A stretch of 64,000 bases of DNA from Roseibium polysiphoniae (GTDB lineage Bacteria > Pseudomonadota > Alphaproteobacteria > Rhizobiales > Stappiaceae). A program made the translations under genes and the position numbers. Shown one piece after another: positions 1-8,635 of the stretch (position 1 is the first letter of the stretch; each line of letters begins with the position of its first letter). The notes beneath the pieces are model-generated. The model worked only from the letters and a program-made list of their open reading frames with translations, was not told where the DNA came from and did no database searches. The stretch spans positions 530,251-594,250 of the forward strand of contig NZ_JACYXJ010000004.1 of assembly GCF_014842925.1 (NCBI RefSeq), given 5' to 3'.

Positions 1-2
1 CC

Positions 3-1811
3 TTTCACCTTGCCGTGGTTTCAGGGGTGTTCTCCCTGTCGACGATGCCGATGCGCTTGATTCATGTCGCCTTGGCTTTTTCTCTTCTTTTCGTCCTGAA
101 ACCGGCCTCTGGGCGTCTCGCCGGCGGCCGATTGAACGGGCTGTTGACGTGGAGCTTGGTGCTTGCCGCCGTGGGTGCGAGCCTTTGGTTGATCACGCGC
201 TGGAAGGCCATCGCTTTCAGCGGCGGTCTCACGGAGCCGGCGGACTTTTATGCCGGAGCAGTTATCCTGGTTCTGGTGTTTGAGGCAGCGCGTCGTGGCG
301 TCGGGCTGGTTCTTGCTCTCATCACACTTACCTTCTTCTGCTATCCCTTCATCAGTCCTTTCCTGCCCGGCATCCTGAACGGAAGAGGATATGGCCTCGA
401 GCGCATGGTCATCTTCCTGACCACGGATACGCAGGGCGTCTACGGCATCCCTGTAGGCGTGGCTGCGACCTACATTATCATCTTCACGATCTTTGGCGCG
501 ATGCTGTCACGCTTCGGTGCTGGTGACTTCTTCTTCGAGGTCTCGATCAGATTAACCCGCGGAATGCGTGCGGCAAGTGCCAAGTCCGCGGTGCTGTTTT
601 CGACGCTCATCGGCATGGTCTCGGGCTCGGCGGCGGGCAACGTTGCGGTGACGGGAACGGTCACGATCCCGATCATGAAGCGTGAAGGTTACGCGCCTCA
701 CCAAGCCGCGGCTATTGAAGCTGTTGCCTCTACAGGAGGGCAGCTGATGCCACCGGTTATGGGGGCCGCGGCCTTCATTATGGCGGAGATTGTTGGTGTT
801 CCTTACACATCTGTCATGCTGATTGCGCTGTTGCCAGCCTTGCTGTTCTTTGGGTCGGCGTTCTTCGTCGTGCATCTGCAGGCGGTGAAGTCAGATATCA
901 AGCCGGTCGAGCATGATCAGACCGATGGCCGTCCTCTTTGGAAGGTTCTCGTTGACGGCGCGCCCTTTATCGGGGCTTTCGGGGTCCTTCTGGGACTCAT
1001 GCTTGTCGGTTTTTCGCCCTTTAAGGCATCGCTCTGGGCGATGGCTATCCTGATTTTGCTTGATGTCGTGAGACATCGACGGCTGGATGGTGAATTCTTC
1101 AAGAAGATTGCCGGCAGCATATCCGATGGCGCGCTCAACGTTGTCACCATCTCTGCAGCTTGCGCGGCGGCGGGAGTTATCTCGGGCACACTTGGTATCA
1201 CCGGATTGGGTTCGAAGATTGCGCTGTTGATTGATGTCGCTTCCAATGGTCAGCTTATTCTCGCGTTGTTCTTCACCATGGTCACATCCATCGTTCTTGG
1301 AATGGGGCTCCCAACCACGGCGGCCTATCTGATCCTTGCGACAGTCGTTGCACCTGCCTTGGTCAAGTTCGGCGTGCCGGTCCTGACGGCTCATTTCTTC
1401 GTCTTCTACTATGGCTGTATCTCGACGATCACGCCGCCGGTCGCGCTGGCGTCTTATGTCGCGGGCGGCATTGCGGGGGCTGACATCAACAGGGTCGGGT
1501 GGACAGCGGCGGCTTATGCGGCGACCAGCTTTATCTTGCCCTTTGCCTTTGTGTTTGGACCCAGCCTCGTCATGCAAGGCGACATCTTGGCGAACATCGT
1601 TGCGGTTGTGACTGGCTTTGCCGGCATAGCCTCCATCGCTGTCGGTGTGGTCGGCTGCCTCCATCGGCCACTGCATTGGTTCGGCCGGGTCGTTGCCCTG
1701 ATCGCAGGCCTTTGCTTGCTGCTCCAATTCTGGCCGACGGCTGTTGTTGGCGCTGCACTGCTGGCGGGGCTGCTTTTCTCACAGCAGGCAGGCCGAAAGA
1801 TTCCTGCTTAA
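3..1811 (+). CDS. TRAP transporter permease, fused 4TM/12TM type, 5' end cut by window
   Basis: Integral membrane permease of a tripartite ATP-independent periplasmic transporter, which takes up organic acids using an ion gradient and a separate binding protein. The frame is open to the left edge, so the start and most of the small-subunit (DctQ-like) part lie outside. What is visible is nearly continuous hydrophobic sequence. Two family signatures can be read: a block with GNVAVTGTVTIP followed by GGQLMPPVMGAAAF (about residues 205-255), and GMGLPTTAAYLIL with TPPVALA (about 425-480). The cupin gene follows after 22 bases and is probably co-transcribed. The binding-protein gene is expected just upstream. 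The substrate cannot be told from sequence. Confidence 0.9.
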   Translation, partial: FHLAVVSGVFSLSTMPMRLIHVALAFSLLFVLKPASGRLAGGRLNGLLTWSLVLAAVGASLWLITRWKAIAFSGGLTEPADFYAGAVILVLVFEAARRGVGLVLALITLTFFCYPFISPFLPGILNGRGYGLERMVIFLTTDTQGVYGIPVGVAATYIIIFTIFGAMLSRFGAGDFFFEVSIRLTRGMRAASAKSAVLFSTLIGMVSGSAAGNVAVTGTVTIPIMKREGYAPHQAAAIEAVASTGGQLMPPVMGAAAFIMAEIVGVPYTSVMLIALLPALLFFGSAFFVVHLQAVKSDIKPVEHDQTDGRPLWKVLVDGAPFIGAFGVLLGLMLVGFSPFKASLWAMAILILLDVVRHRRLDGEFFKKIAGSISDGALNVVTISAACAAAGVISGTLGITGLGSKIALLIDVASNGQLILALFFTMVTSIVLGMGLPTTAAYLILATVVAPALVKFGVPVLTAHFFVFYYGCISTITPPVALASYVAGGIAGADINRVGWTAAAYAATSFILPFAFVFGPSLVMQGDILANIVAVVTGFAGIASIAVGVVGCLHRPLHWFGRVVALIAGLCLLLQFWPTAVVGAALLAGLLFSQQAGRKIPA

Positions 1812-1833
1812 ATTGATGACTAGAAGGACAGAT

Positions 1834-2409
1834 ATGGCTCGTAAATTCAGACGCGTCGTGACGGGTCACGATGACAATGGCGTTGCAATTGTGGAGAGTG
1901 ACCAGATTGCGACGCATCTCCTTCAGAGGCCAAGCCGGCCGGGTGTGACACTGACCAATTTCTGGCTGACGCATGAAACGCCTGCGGAATACGACGGGGC
2001 AGTTGAGACCTGCGAGGGGGACTTCATTCTACACCCGCCAAAGAATGGCAGTGTTTTTCGTGTCGTTGAATTCATGCCTGAGGATCCGGAGGTTATGGCA
2101 ACCCTGGATGGCAAGGCAGCGTTCGCGGAAATGGGTGCAGGTGCCAACATCGTCGAGGGCGCACGCCACCCCTTCATGCATCGCACGGACAGCGTTGACT
2201 ATGCGGTGATTATGAGCGGAGAAATCTACATGCTCATGGATGAAGATGAAGTGCTTTTGAAAGCTGGCGACGTGGTGGTTCAACGCGGTACAAACCACGC
2301 TTGGTCCAATCGTGGCGCCGAACCCTGCTCAATTGCCTTTGTGCTTATTGACGGAGTTACCAAGGCCGATGCCGCGCCAGAACACCAAAAGGGCATTCCG
2401 CAACGATAA
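1834..2409 (+). CDS. Cupin-domain protein
   Basis: Single-domain cupin of 191 residues. The beta-barrel core lies near the C-terminus, around the segment GEIYMLMDEDEVLLKAGD and the following RGTNHAWSN, which holds a likely metal-binding histidine. The ATG at 1834 was chosen because AAGGA stands at a good distance before it; upstream starts would overlap the permease gene. It follows the TRAP permease on the same strand and is closed by a strong terminator, so it probably belongs to the same catabolic unit. It may be a small-molecule isomerase, a dioxygenase-like enzyme or a ligand-binding protein; sequence alone does not decide. Confidence 0.8.
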   Translation: MARKFRRVVTGHDDNGVAIVESDQIATHLLQRPSRPGVTLTNFWLTHETPAEYDGAVETCEGDFILHPPKNGSVFRVVEFMPEDPEVMATLDGKAAFAEMGAGANIVEGARHPFMHRTDSVDYAVIMSGEIYMLMDEDEVLLKAGDVVVQRGTNHAWSNRGAEPCSIAFVLIDGVTKADAAPEHQKGIPQR

Positions 2410-2445
2410 AACTTGCAGCCGTCGAAGAGCATTTCTCTGGAACGC

Positions 2446-2484
2446 AAAAAGGCCACGCCATATATATTATGGCGTGGCCTTTTT
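2446..2484. terminator. Bidirectional intrinsic terminator
   Basis: A 16-bp perfect stem (AAAAAGGCCACGCCAT pairing with its complement) with a 7-base AT loop, and A/T runs on both sides. It lies between the convergent cupin and FAH-family genes and can end transcription from either side. Confidence 0.9.
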
Positions 2485-2545
2485 GGTGTCATGCTTAGAA
2501 AGGGCGCGGCCACATCAGGTGGCCGCGCCAAGTTTGCCGCATCAG

Positions 2546-3229
2546 TTAGACAACAACGACCTCGATTTCACCGACACCTTCTACCTTGCCGATCATCACA
2601 TCACCCTTCTGGATGGCACCGACACCGGCAGGGGTCCCGGACATGATGAGATCGCCACCGGCAATTTCATAATATTCAGACAGGTAGTTGATCATTTCAG
2701 GCACCTTCCAGATCATCTGGTTGAGGTCGCCCTTCTGCCGCTCAACACCATTGACCAGCAAAGACACTGCGCCCTGATCAAGACAACCGGTCTTTGATAC
2801 AGGTACGATTGGGCCCATTGGCGCAGAGTGCTCAAATGCCTTGCCGATTTCCCAAGGACGACCCATTTTCTTCATCTGGCCTTGTAGATCCCGGCGCGTC
2901 ATGTCGAGCCCGACCGCGTATCCGAAGACATGGTCCTGGGCGCTTTCAAGCGGGATGTTGCGTCCGCCGCTTTTCAACGCGACAACCATCTCCAGCTCGT
3001 AGTGAACGTCGCTTGTGTGCGGCGGATAAGGAAACTTGCCGTCCTGCACGATGTTGTTCGGATTCTTCTGGAAGAAGAAGGGCGGCTCCCGGTCCGGATC
3101 GTGCCCCATCTCGATTGCGTGATCCGCATAATTGCGGCCGATGCAGTAGATGCGGCGAACCGGGAACGTGTCGTCCGTTCCTTCGATCGCGGCTGCTACT
3201 TGTTGCGGCAGGTCAATCACATAACCCAT
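2546..3229 (-). CDS. Fumarylacetoacetate hydrolase family protein
   Basis: Cytosolic enzyme of 227 residues covering the FAH catalytic domain only. This group includes fumarylpyruvate hydrolases, 2-keto-4-pentenoate hydratase-like enzymes and oxaloacetate decarboxylases. The RIYCIGRNYADHAIEMG segment near residue 27 is typical of the small FAH enzymes. Metal ligands are visible as the Glu pair in HYELEMVVAL and the Asp in GYAVGLDMTRRDLQ. AAAGGAA precedes the ATG. It is the last gene of the leftward operon with the NMT1-type ABC transporter, which suggests it acts on what that transporter brings in, probably an acid from aromatic or heteroaromatic breakdown. The exact substrate is unknown. Confidence 0.85.
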   Translation of the reverse strand: MGYVIDLPQQVAAAIEGTDDTFPVRRIYCIGRNYADHAIEMGHDPDREPPFFFQKNPNNIVQDGKFPYPPHTSDVHYELEMVVALKSGGRNIPLESAQDHVFGYAVGLDMTRRDLQGQMKKMGRPWEIGKAFEHSAPMGPIVPVSKTGCLDQGAVSLLVNGVERQKGDLNQMIWKVPEMINYLSEYYEIAGGDLIMSGTPAGVGAIQKGDVMIGKVEGVGEIEVVVV

Positions 3230-3265
3230 TTTGTAATTCCTTTTGTCTGTAGATGGGATGTCTGA

Positions 3266-4024
3266 TCATGGAGCACGGCTGGCGGCATAGTAATCGACCT
3301 TGCGCTCCAGGTAGCCCAGGCCTTCGGCCAAGGTGAAGGCGGCAAAGAAGAGAACCAAGAGAAGCGCCCAGAAGTGTTCCATGAGGAAGTTGGCTGAGTA
3401 GAGTTCGAACAGGCGGCCGAAGCCCACAACGGATACCAGCAATTGCCCGATGATGACGCCTTTGACCGCGCGAATGAAGCCGATGCGGACACCAGCAAGG
3501 ATCTCGGGAAGCGCGGCCCAGATATAGATCTTGAAGAAGGCCTGGAATGAGGACGCGCCGAAGGAGTGCGCCATTTCCACGAGGGAACTTGAGATCTGCT
3601 TAACGCCCGCACGGGTGTCGAGAACGATGATCCAGATCGCAAACAGCGCAGTAGTGATAATGACCGTCTGCTCACCGATGCCGAAGAGCACCATCAAGAC
3701 TGGTACCAACGCCGTCAATGGAGCGCTCAGGAACATGTTGACCCAGGGCAGAAGCAGGCGATCGATCAAAACGCTCTTTCCCATCAAGACGCCAACGGGA
3801 ATGCCGATGGCCACGGCAAATCCGGTTCCGACTAGAAAGGCCCTTGCGGTCACGCCGAATGCGCTCAGGAAGGAGTTGGTCGGAACGATCTCGACCATTT
3901 TGGCGAGGATTGCACTCAAGGGAGGCAGCAGGATCGTCATGTCGAGTTGCCCGACGATTTCCCACAGAACGGCCCAAATCAACAATGAGCTCATCATGGG
4001 AAGTTTGTAGCCGAATAGTTTCAT
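3266..4024 (-). CDS. ABC transporter permease, SsuC/TauC family (second permease)
   Basis: Inner-membrane permease of 252 residues with about six membrane spans. The cytoplasmic coupling segment (EMAHSFGASSFQAFFKIYIWAALPEILAGVRIG) carries the usual EAA-type pattern. AGGAA precedes the ATG. It is the fourth gene of a leftward operon that already encodes another permease of the same family (4842-5606). The importer is therefore probably built from two different permease chains, whereas most SsuC/TauC-type importers use a homodimer. Substrate unknown. Confidence 0.88.
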   Translation of the reverse strand: MKLFGYKLPMMSSLLIWAVLWEIVGQLDMTILLPPLSAILAKMVEIVPTNSFLSAFGVTARAFLVGTGFAVAIGIPVGVLMGKSVLIDRLLLPWVNMFLSAPLTALVPVLMVLFGIGEQTVIITTALFAIWIIVLDTRAGVKQISSSLVEMAHSFGASSFQAFFKIYIWAALPEILAGVRIGFIRAVKGVIIGQLLVSVVGFGRLFELYSANFLMEHFWALLLVLFFAAFTLAEGLGYLERKVDYYAASRAP

Positions 4025-4035
4025 TGCTCTGTTTC

Positions 4036-4845
4036 CTATTCAACATACGACCGCAGGGAGGACCAGATGCGCTCTACCGTGTCCAGATAGACTGGGTCCC
4101 GGCGCAGGGCATCAGGCGAGATGCTGCGATCTATATCCGGCTTAATGATCTCCGAGACGCGGCTTGGGCGGGCAAGGAGCAAGGCAATCTGGTCTGAAAC
4201 GTAGACCGCTTCCTCGATCGAGTGGGTTACGAAGATGAAGGTCTTCTTCTCATGCTCGACCAGCGCAAGGAGGTCTTCCTGAAATTTACGGCGTGTCTGC
4301 TCGTCGACGGCCGAAAACGGCTCATCGAGCAAGAGGACGTCCGCGTTCACAGACAGCGCGCGGGCAAGGCCGACCCGTTGGCGCATGCCACCGGACAGTT
4401 CATGAGGGTACTGCTTTTCAAAACCGGAAAGGCCAACCGCGGCAATGTATTTCTCCGCAACAGCCTCGCGCTCTGATTTTGCGATACCGCGAAGTTCCAG
4501 GCCGAAGGCCACGTTCCGGATGACGGTCGCCCATGGCATTAGGGCGAAATCCTGGAAAACAAAGGCGCGATCTGGTCCGGGGCCATCAACCGGCTTGCCA
4601 TTAACGAGAATTTCGCCGGAGGTTTGGTCAAGCAAGCCACCGATGATTTTCAACAAGGTTGTCTTGCCGCAGCCGGAGGGACCGAGAAGTGATGTCAGCT
4701 GACCTCTTGGAAAGTCCAGCGTCATGTCATTCAGGGCGTGAATCGCACCGCCGTAAATCTTGGAGACGTTGCGGACGGAAACCGCAATATCACTTTGGGG
4801 CGCATCTTGAGTGGTTTTGAGGGCTGTGTTGCCTTGGCTGGTCAT
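4036..4845 (-). CDS. ABC transporter ATP-binding protein, SsuB/TauB type
   Basis: Cytoplasmic ATPase of 269 residues that powers the importer. Walker A is GPSGCGKTT, the signature is LSGGMRQRVGLARAL, Walker B is LLLDEPFSAVD and the switch histidine is in FVTHS. The start codon overlaps the stop of the upstream permease by four bases (ATGA), so translation is probably coupled. The sequence is of the nitrate/sulfonate/taurine class, but the FAH-family neighbour argues for an organic catabolite rather than a sulfonate. Confidence 0.92.
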   Translation of the reverse strand: MTSQGNTALKTTQDAPQSDIAVSVRNVSKIYGGAIHALNDMTLDFPRGQLTSLLGPSGCGKTTLLKIIGGLLDQTSGEILVNGKPVDGPGPDRAFVFQDFALMPWATVIRNVAFGLELRGIAKSEREAVAEKYIAAVGLSGFEKQYPHELSGGMRQRVGLARALSVNADVLLLDEPFSAVDEQTRRKFQEDLLALVEHEKKTFIFVTHSIEEAVYVSDQIALLLARPSRVSEIIKPDIDRSISPDALRRDPVYLDTVERIWSSLRSYVE

Positions 4846-5606
4846 GCGCTTACTCTTTTGTCTGGCCTGAACAGTGTCAGTTCGATTTTTTCAATGACGT
4901 CTAGGAAAACGACTGCAAGTACGATGATCGAGAAGATTGCAGCGTACATTTTCGCGTACTCGGCGATCGCCTGATTGTAGGTGATGACATCGCCAATGCC
5001 CGTGGGCGTGATGAGCAGTTCGGACAGGATGGCTCCGATAAATCCGGCGGATACGCCAAGCCTAAGTCCGGCAAAGATCACTGGTGCCGCAGAAGGCAGA
5101 ATGATCTTGAAGATGATCTCCATTGGAGAGCCGAGGAACGAACGTCCCATCTCCTTGATTGAGGTTGGTGTATGGCGCACCGCGTTGGCCGAATTCAGGA
5201 CAATGACAGGCATGGCCATGATGCAGACGACCATGACCTTGGACGTGAGACCGATGCCATAGGCCAGAACAAGCAGGGGGATCAAAGCTGCAAGTGGCGC
5301 AGACTGCATCACAACGAAGATCGGCGATGCGAACCACTCAACCTTGAAGCTCAAACCAATGGCGACACCGATGGTGATGCCGAGAACTGCGGAGATGGCG
5401 ACGCCAAGAATGAGTGGCTTCAGGGTCTCCGGATAGGCTCGCAAAAGAGAGCCGTCGATGGTGATCTCCCATAGGCCCTGCATGGTTTCGAGGAAGGTTG
5501 GAAACGCAGGACTGACGGGAATTCTTCCGGCGTATTCCCATGCGCAGAAGACAATAATGATCGATAAGACCTTGAGCGCGCGAGCGCTGGTCAGATGCTT
5601 ATCCAT
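4842..5606 (-). CDS. ABC transporter permease, SsuC/TauC family (first permease)
   Basis: Inner-membrane permease of 254 residues with about six spans. The coupling loop is around IKEMGRSFLGSPMEIIFKIILPSAAPVIFAGLRLG. It lies between the binding-protein gene and the ATPase gene and overlaps the latter by four bases. It differs clearly from the second permease at 3266-4024. A stem-loop separates it from the binding-protein gene upstream and may lower its expression relative to that gene. Confidence 0.88.
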   Translation of the reverse strand: MDKHLTSARALKVLSIIIVFCAWEYAGRIPVSPAFPTFLETMQGLWEITIDGSLLRAYPETLKPLILGVAISAVLGITIGVAIGLSFKVEWFASPIFVVMQSAPLAALIPLLVLAYGIGLTSKVMVVCIMAMPVIVLNSANAVRHTPTSIKEMGRSFLGSPMEIIFKIILPSAAPVIFAGLRLGVSAGFIGAILSELLITPTGIGDVITYNQAIAEYAKMYAAIFSIIVLAVVFLDVIEKIELTLFRPDKRVSA

Positions 5607-5643
5607 TGGATGTATCTTTCAGGGTGCGAAATTCAGGTATGGG

Positions 5644-5667
5644 GTCGGCGCCCGGTAAGGCGCCGAC
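5644..5667 (-). promoter_or_regulatory. Intercistronic stem-loop after binding-protein gene
   Basis: Perfect 9-bp stem (GTCGGCGCC with GGCGCCGAC) and a 6-base loop between the binding-protein and permease genes. No T-run follows on the coding strand, so it is more likely a 3'-end stabiliser or partial attenuator than a full terminator. The same arrangement recurs at 15596, 46290 and 52821. Confidence 0.7.
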
Positions 5668-5687
5668 TGTTCTGGAGATTTTCCGTC

Positions 5688-6668
5688 TTACTGTTTTGCG
5701 AGCGCCGCGTTCAACGGCCCAAGATTCCAGAAATCTTCGACCTTCAGAGTGGCTGGGTCGCCGGCTAGCTGTCCCGCTTCACCATAGAACTCAAAGTCAG
5801 CCCGGGCTGCGTCCGCGCCGCCACCATTGGGGTCGTAAAGACCGCCGTCGACAGCTTCCTGGTAATAGGCGTCAACCTCGGAGAGGAGTTCTTCAGGCAG
5901 ATCAGAGAGCAGGTTGAAGCGCTTGCGCTCCCTGTCGACGATTGTTGGGTCCTCGTTGACCTCCTGCCAGGTCTTCAGGAGGGCCTCGACGAGAATGGCA
6001 ACGCTCTCCTGGTTGTCATCAATCCAATTTTGGTTTGCGAAAAGAATCTCGTCGCTTGCGCGGCCTTCAAGGCCAGGCAGCGTGTGGAACCTGCCTTCGG
6101 ATTTGGACATCAGGATGTTCTTGTTCGAGATGTCTACGATTGACGCGTTGACCTGTCCCTTAAGCATGGCAACGATACGGTTTTCGGAGCCTGGAACATA
6201 AGAACGCTGACCGAAGGTGATGCCTTCCCGTTTTGCAATGATGTTGGCGATCGCGTCCGTGCCGCCGCCACGTGAATGCAGCGTGATCGGCTCGCCGTCC
6301 ATGTCTTGCCAGGTCTTGTATTTGACTTCGGCAACCGGGAAGAAGACCAGCTTTGAAAGCTGGAAGAAATTCCGGATGGGTGCCTTTGATTTTTGGATCA
6401 CCGAGTATGGGGAGCCGATCCCAAGATCCATCTGGCCACTGATGATTGCCTGGATTGCCAGACCTTCCTTGCCGAAGGTGGTCAGTTCGTAGTCGAGCCC
6501 ATTTTCCTTTGCGCGCTCCAGAGCCACGAGCAGCGAAAGGGTTTCTACCGACGCGACGTCGCCCAGTGCGATGCGGACTTTTTCGGCACTAGATGAGACA
6601 GTTGAGAACGCCAGAGCTGACACCGTGATCGCGGCGGCCCCAACTATGCTTTTTAGTGAAAATCCCAT
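5688..6668 (-). CDS. ABC transporter substrate-binding protein, NMT1/SsuA-like
   Basis: Periplasmic binding protein of 326 residues. The N-terminus MGFSLKSIVGAAAITVSALAFSTVSSSA is a signal peptide with likely cleavage before EKVRIALGD. The two-lobed NMT1-type domain follows, with blocks such as SGQMDLGIGSPYS and TLHSRGGGTDAIA. The ATG at 6668 is preceded by GGGAGGAAAAC; a longer reading frame exists but has no ribosome site. It is the first gene of the leftward operon and is followed by a stem-loop. The ligand is unknown; the FAH-family enzyme in the operon suggests an aromatic or keto acid. Confidence 0.9.
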   Translation of the reverse strand: MGFSLKSIVGAAAITVSALAFSTVSSSAEKVRIALGDVASVETLSLLVALERAKENGLDYELTTFGKEGLAIQAIISGQMDLGIGSPYSVIQKSKAPIRNFFQLSKLVFFPVAEVKYKTWQDMDGEPITLHSRGGGTDAIANIIAKREGITFGQRSYVPGSENRIVAMLKGQVNASIVDISNKNILMSKSEGRFHTLPGLEGRASDEILFANQNWIDDNQESVAILVEALLKTWQEVNEDPTIVDRERKRFNLLSDLPEELLSEVDAYYQEAVDGGLYDPNGGGADAARADFEFYGEAGQLAGDPATLKVEDFWNLGPLNAALAKQ

Positions 6669-7010
6669 GTTTTCCTCCCAGTGGTAGTTCGACAACCAAG
6701 CTTGAACCAATCGTCTCAAGTTGGATCATTTTGTATTTATTTTTCAATTCAAAGCTTTTTATCGATATTATTCAATAGCATTTTTGGCAATGTGCGCTAC
6801 AGATCCTCATTGTGTTTTGGTGTGTGAAAGAAGGCTGTATCCGTAAATCATTGTTGTAAAATAGATATTTTTTGGCCTTATCGGGTGTGAGTGCGGCAGT
6901 TCAGGAGCATGTTTTTTTGACGCGAGGCTGCCTCAAAAGAAAGGTTGAGAATTTAGAATAATCGATATATTGGTTTTACCAATCTTGAAATTGGTTTTAA
7001 GTGGGGTGTG
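6669..7010. other. Intergenic control region between ABC operon and GntR gene
   Basis: A 342-base AT-rich stretch without a gene. It must hold the promoters of the leftward ABC/FAH operon and of the rightward GntR gene. The only clear element is the palindrome at 6970-6982. Confidence 0.75.
6970..6982. promoter_or_regulatory. GntR/FadR-type operator
   Basis: TTGGTTTTACCAA. Its core TGGTTTTACCA fits the FadR-subfamily consensus TNGTNNNACNA exactly. It lies 28 bases before the GntR start, so it probably mediates autoregulation and control of the divergent operon. Confidence 0.7.
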
Positions 7011-7679
7011 ATGACGGCTGAGAATGGAGCGTTGGTGCAGTTAAAGGCCTATATCGGTCAAAGCAGTGCAGGCCCGGGAGATCGAATCCCCGCTGAACGC
7101 GTGTTGTGCAAGGAACTTGGTATCTCCCGGGGAGAGTTGCGGCGCGCGATTGCAGTTTTGGAAGCGGAGGGGCGCGTCTGGCGTCATGTCGGGCGAGGGA
7201 CGTTCGTTTCCGACGGCATGGGCATGGTCGAAGAGCCTTCGGTTTCTGAAATCGCAAAAAAGACAACGCTCAGAGATGTTATGAAGGCACGCCTCGTGCT
7301 TGAGCCGATGTTGGCAGGCTTGGCGGCAGAAGAAGCTAACCTGGAGCAGATGGAGGCCATGAGCGCCAACATTCAGCAGTCACGCAAGGCAGAGACCTGG
7401 CGCGAATATGAAGCGTCAGACAATCGGTTTCACCGGCTCCTGGCGCAGGCGACCCAAAATGTTCCGCTGCTGGCAATGTTCGACCAGCTCAACTCACTTA
7501 GGCGAACCGTTGTCTGGGGGCGGCTGCGGCAACGCGCGGGCCATCCCCCTGCCGATCATCACAGTTTTGCGGAGCACCAGGCCATCGTCGACGCTATTCG
7601 TGATCGTGATGCTGCCAAAGCTCGTTCCGAGATGCATGCTCATCTGACGTCGGTTTCGAACAGGCTCTTCGAGGCTTGA
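7011..7679 (+). CDS. GntR-family transcriptional regulator, FCD (FadR-like) domain
   Basis: DNA-binding regulator of 222 residues. The winged helix occupies about residues 10-75 (GDRIPAERVLCKELGISRGELRRAIAVLE). An FCD ligand domain occupies about 90-215, with the metal-site pattern of an acidic residue and histidines (DNRFHRLLA, DHHSFAEHQAIV, MHAHL). The ATG at 7011 is used; a GTG three bases earlier is equally possible. It is divergent to the ABC/FAH operon and has a matching operator in front, so it is the likely local repressor, released by a carboxylate effector. Confidence 0.88.
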   Translation: MTAENGALVQLKAYIGQSSAGPGDRIPAERVLCKELGISRGELRRAIAVLEAEGRVWRHVGRGTFVSDGMGMVEEPSVSEIAKKTTLRDVMKARLVLEPMLAGLAAEEANLEQMEAMSANIQQSRKAETWREYEASDNRFHRLLAQATQNVPLLAMFDQLNSLRRTVVWGRLRQRAGHPPADHHSFAEHQAIVDAIRDRDAAKARSEMHAHLTSVSNRLFEA

Positions 7680-7727
7680 ATGTTACAGAAGGTCGGCACC
7701 TCCTGGCGCGCTTCAAACTGTCAGCTG

Positions 7728-8624
7728 TTAGAACAAATAATCGAGGACTGACAGGTCGCTGAGTGAGCCGAGTGCCGCGTAGCTGGCCTCGAGTTGGACT
7801 TCATAGCTGGAGGCTTGAACGATCAATTCGGCAACATCGGAGGAATTGAGTTCGCTGGCCAGCGCCTCTGCTTCCGCGATGTATTCCTCTTCGGATGAGA
7901 TGAAACTCTCCAAGCTAGATGCAGCTGTCGACGTGATGCTCTGCAGGGCAATCACGCCATCTTGCGCCTCGACGAGAAGATCTGAAAGCACTTCGACATC
8001 ATCTGTGGTCAGAGGATCTGCACTTGCCGCATAAGACAGCGCTCTCATGGCCGTTTCAATCGCCTCGGTATCCGCTGTAATGCCATAGTCGAGTGATCGC
8101 TCAGAGCTCAGGCGCACGGTTTGAACATAGGTGTCGCCCGTGTAGTAGCTGCTGTCTGTGGTGGTCAGATCGGTAGCCTCATAGGCCGTTAGATCGACCG
8201 GCGCTTCCTGGGTGTTGCTTCCGGCAAAGAGATAGCGTCCGGCAAGCTGTGTGTTGAGCAGCGAAGAGACATCTTCCAGATATGCTTCAGCAACGACCTG
8301 CAAGGCGGTGAGGTCCTCGTCGGTGAGGACTGCTGTCACGTCTGCGCGCATGGACGTGAGAATGTCGCTGATGCCACCGAGCGCCGAATATGTCATTTCA
8401 ACACGGGAGAGCGCATCTTCTGCAACAGACAGAGAAGCTTCGGATCTGGAGAGGGACACTTCCAGATCCACAAGCGTCGCGGCATCCGTTCCCAAGCCCG
8501 CATAGTCGGAGGAAATGGTGCCGCTGACCTGCTGTTCCTGATTGCTCGCGAGCTTGGCCTGAGTCTCGAGAGCGCTTTGCAAAATCGTGGATGACTGGCT
8601 GAATGTAGCAACACGCATGACCAT
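7728..8624 (-). CDS. flgL: Flagellar hook-filament junction protein FlgL
   Basis: Secreted axial protein (HAP3) of 298 residues joining hook and filament. The N-terminus VATFSQSSTILQSALETQAKLASNQEQQVSG is the flagellin-like D0/D1 helix, and the C-terminus (residues 245-298) is the partner helix ending in LSDLSVLDYLF. AGGAGG stands seven bases before the ATG. It follows flgK after 11 bases. By my count the chain has one Lys and about nine Arg against many Asp, Glu, Ser and Thr. It is the last gene of the late flagellar block. Confidence 0.85.
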   Translation of the reverse strand: MVMRVATFSQSSTILQSALETQAKLASNQEQQVSGTISSDYAGLGTDAATLVDLEVSLSRSEASLSVAEDALSRVEMTYSALGGISDILTSMRADVTAVLTDEDLTALQVVAEAYLEDVSSLLNTQLAGRYLFAGSNTQEAPVDLTAYEATDLTTTDSSYYTGDTYVQTVRLSSERSLDYGITADTEAIETAMRALSYAASADPLTTDDVEVLSDLLVEAQDGVIALQSITSTAASSLESFISSEEEYIAEAEALASELNSSDVAELIVQASSYEVQLEASYAALGSLSDLSVLDYLF

Positions 8625-8635
8625 CGGTCTTCCTC

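Noticed and set aside
552..1727. Long open frames on the minus strand across the TRAP permease gene
   Set aside because: They are rich in Arg, His and Asp, have no family likeness or ribosome sites, and lie opposite a clear membrane protein.
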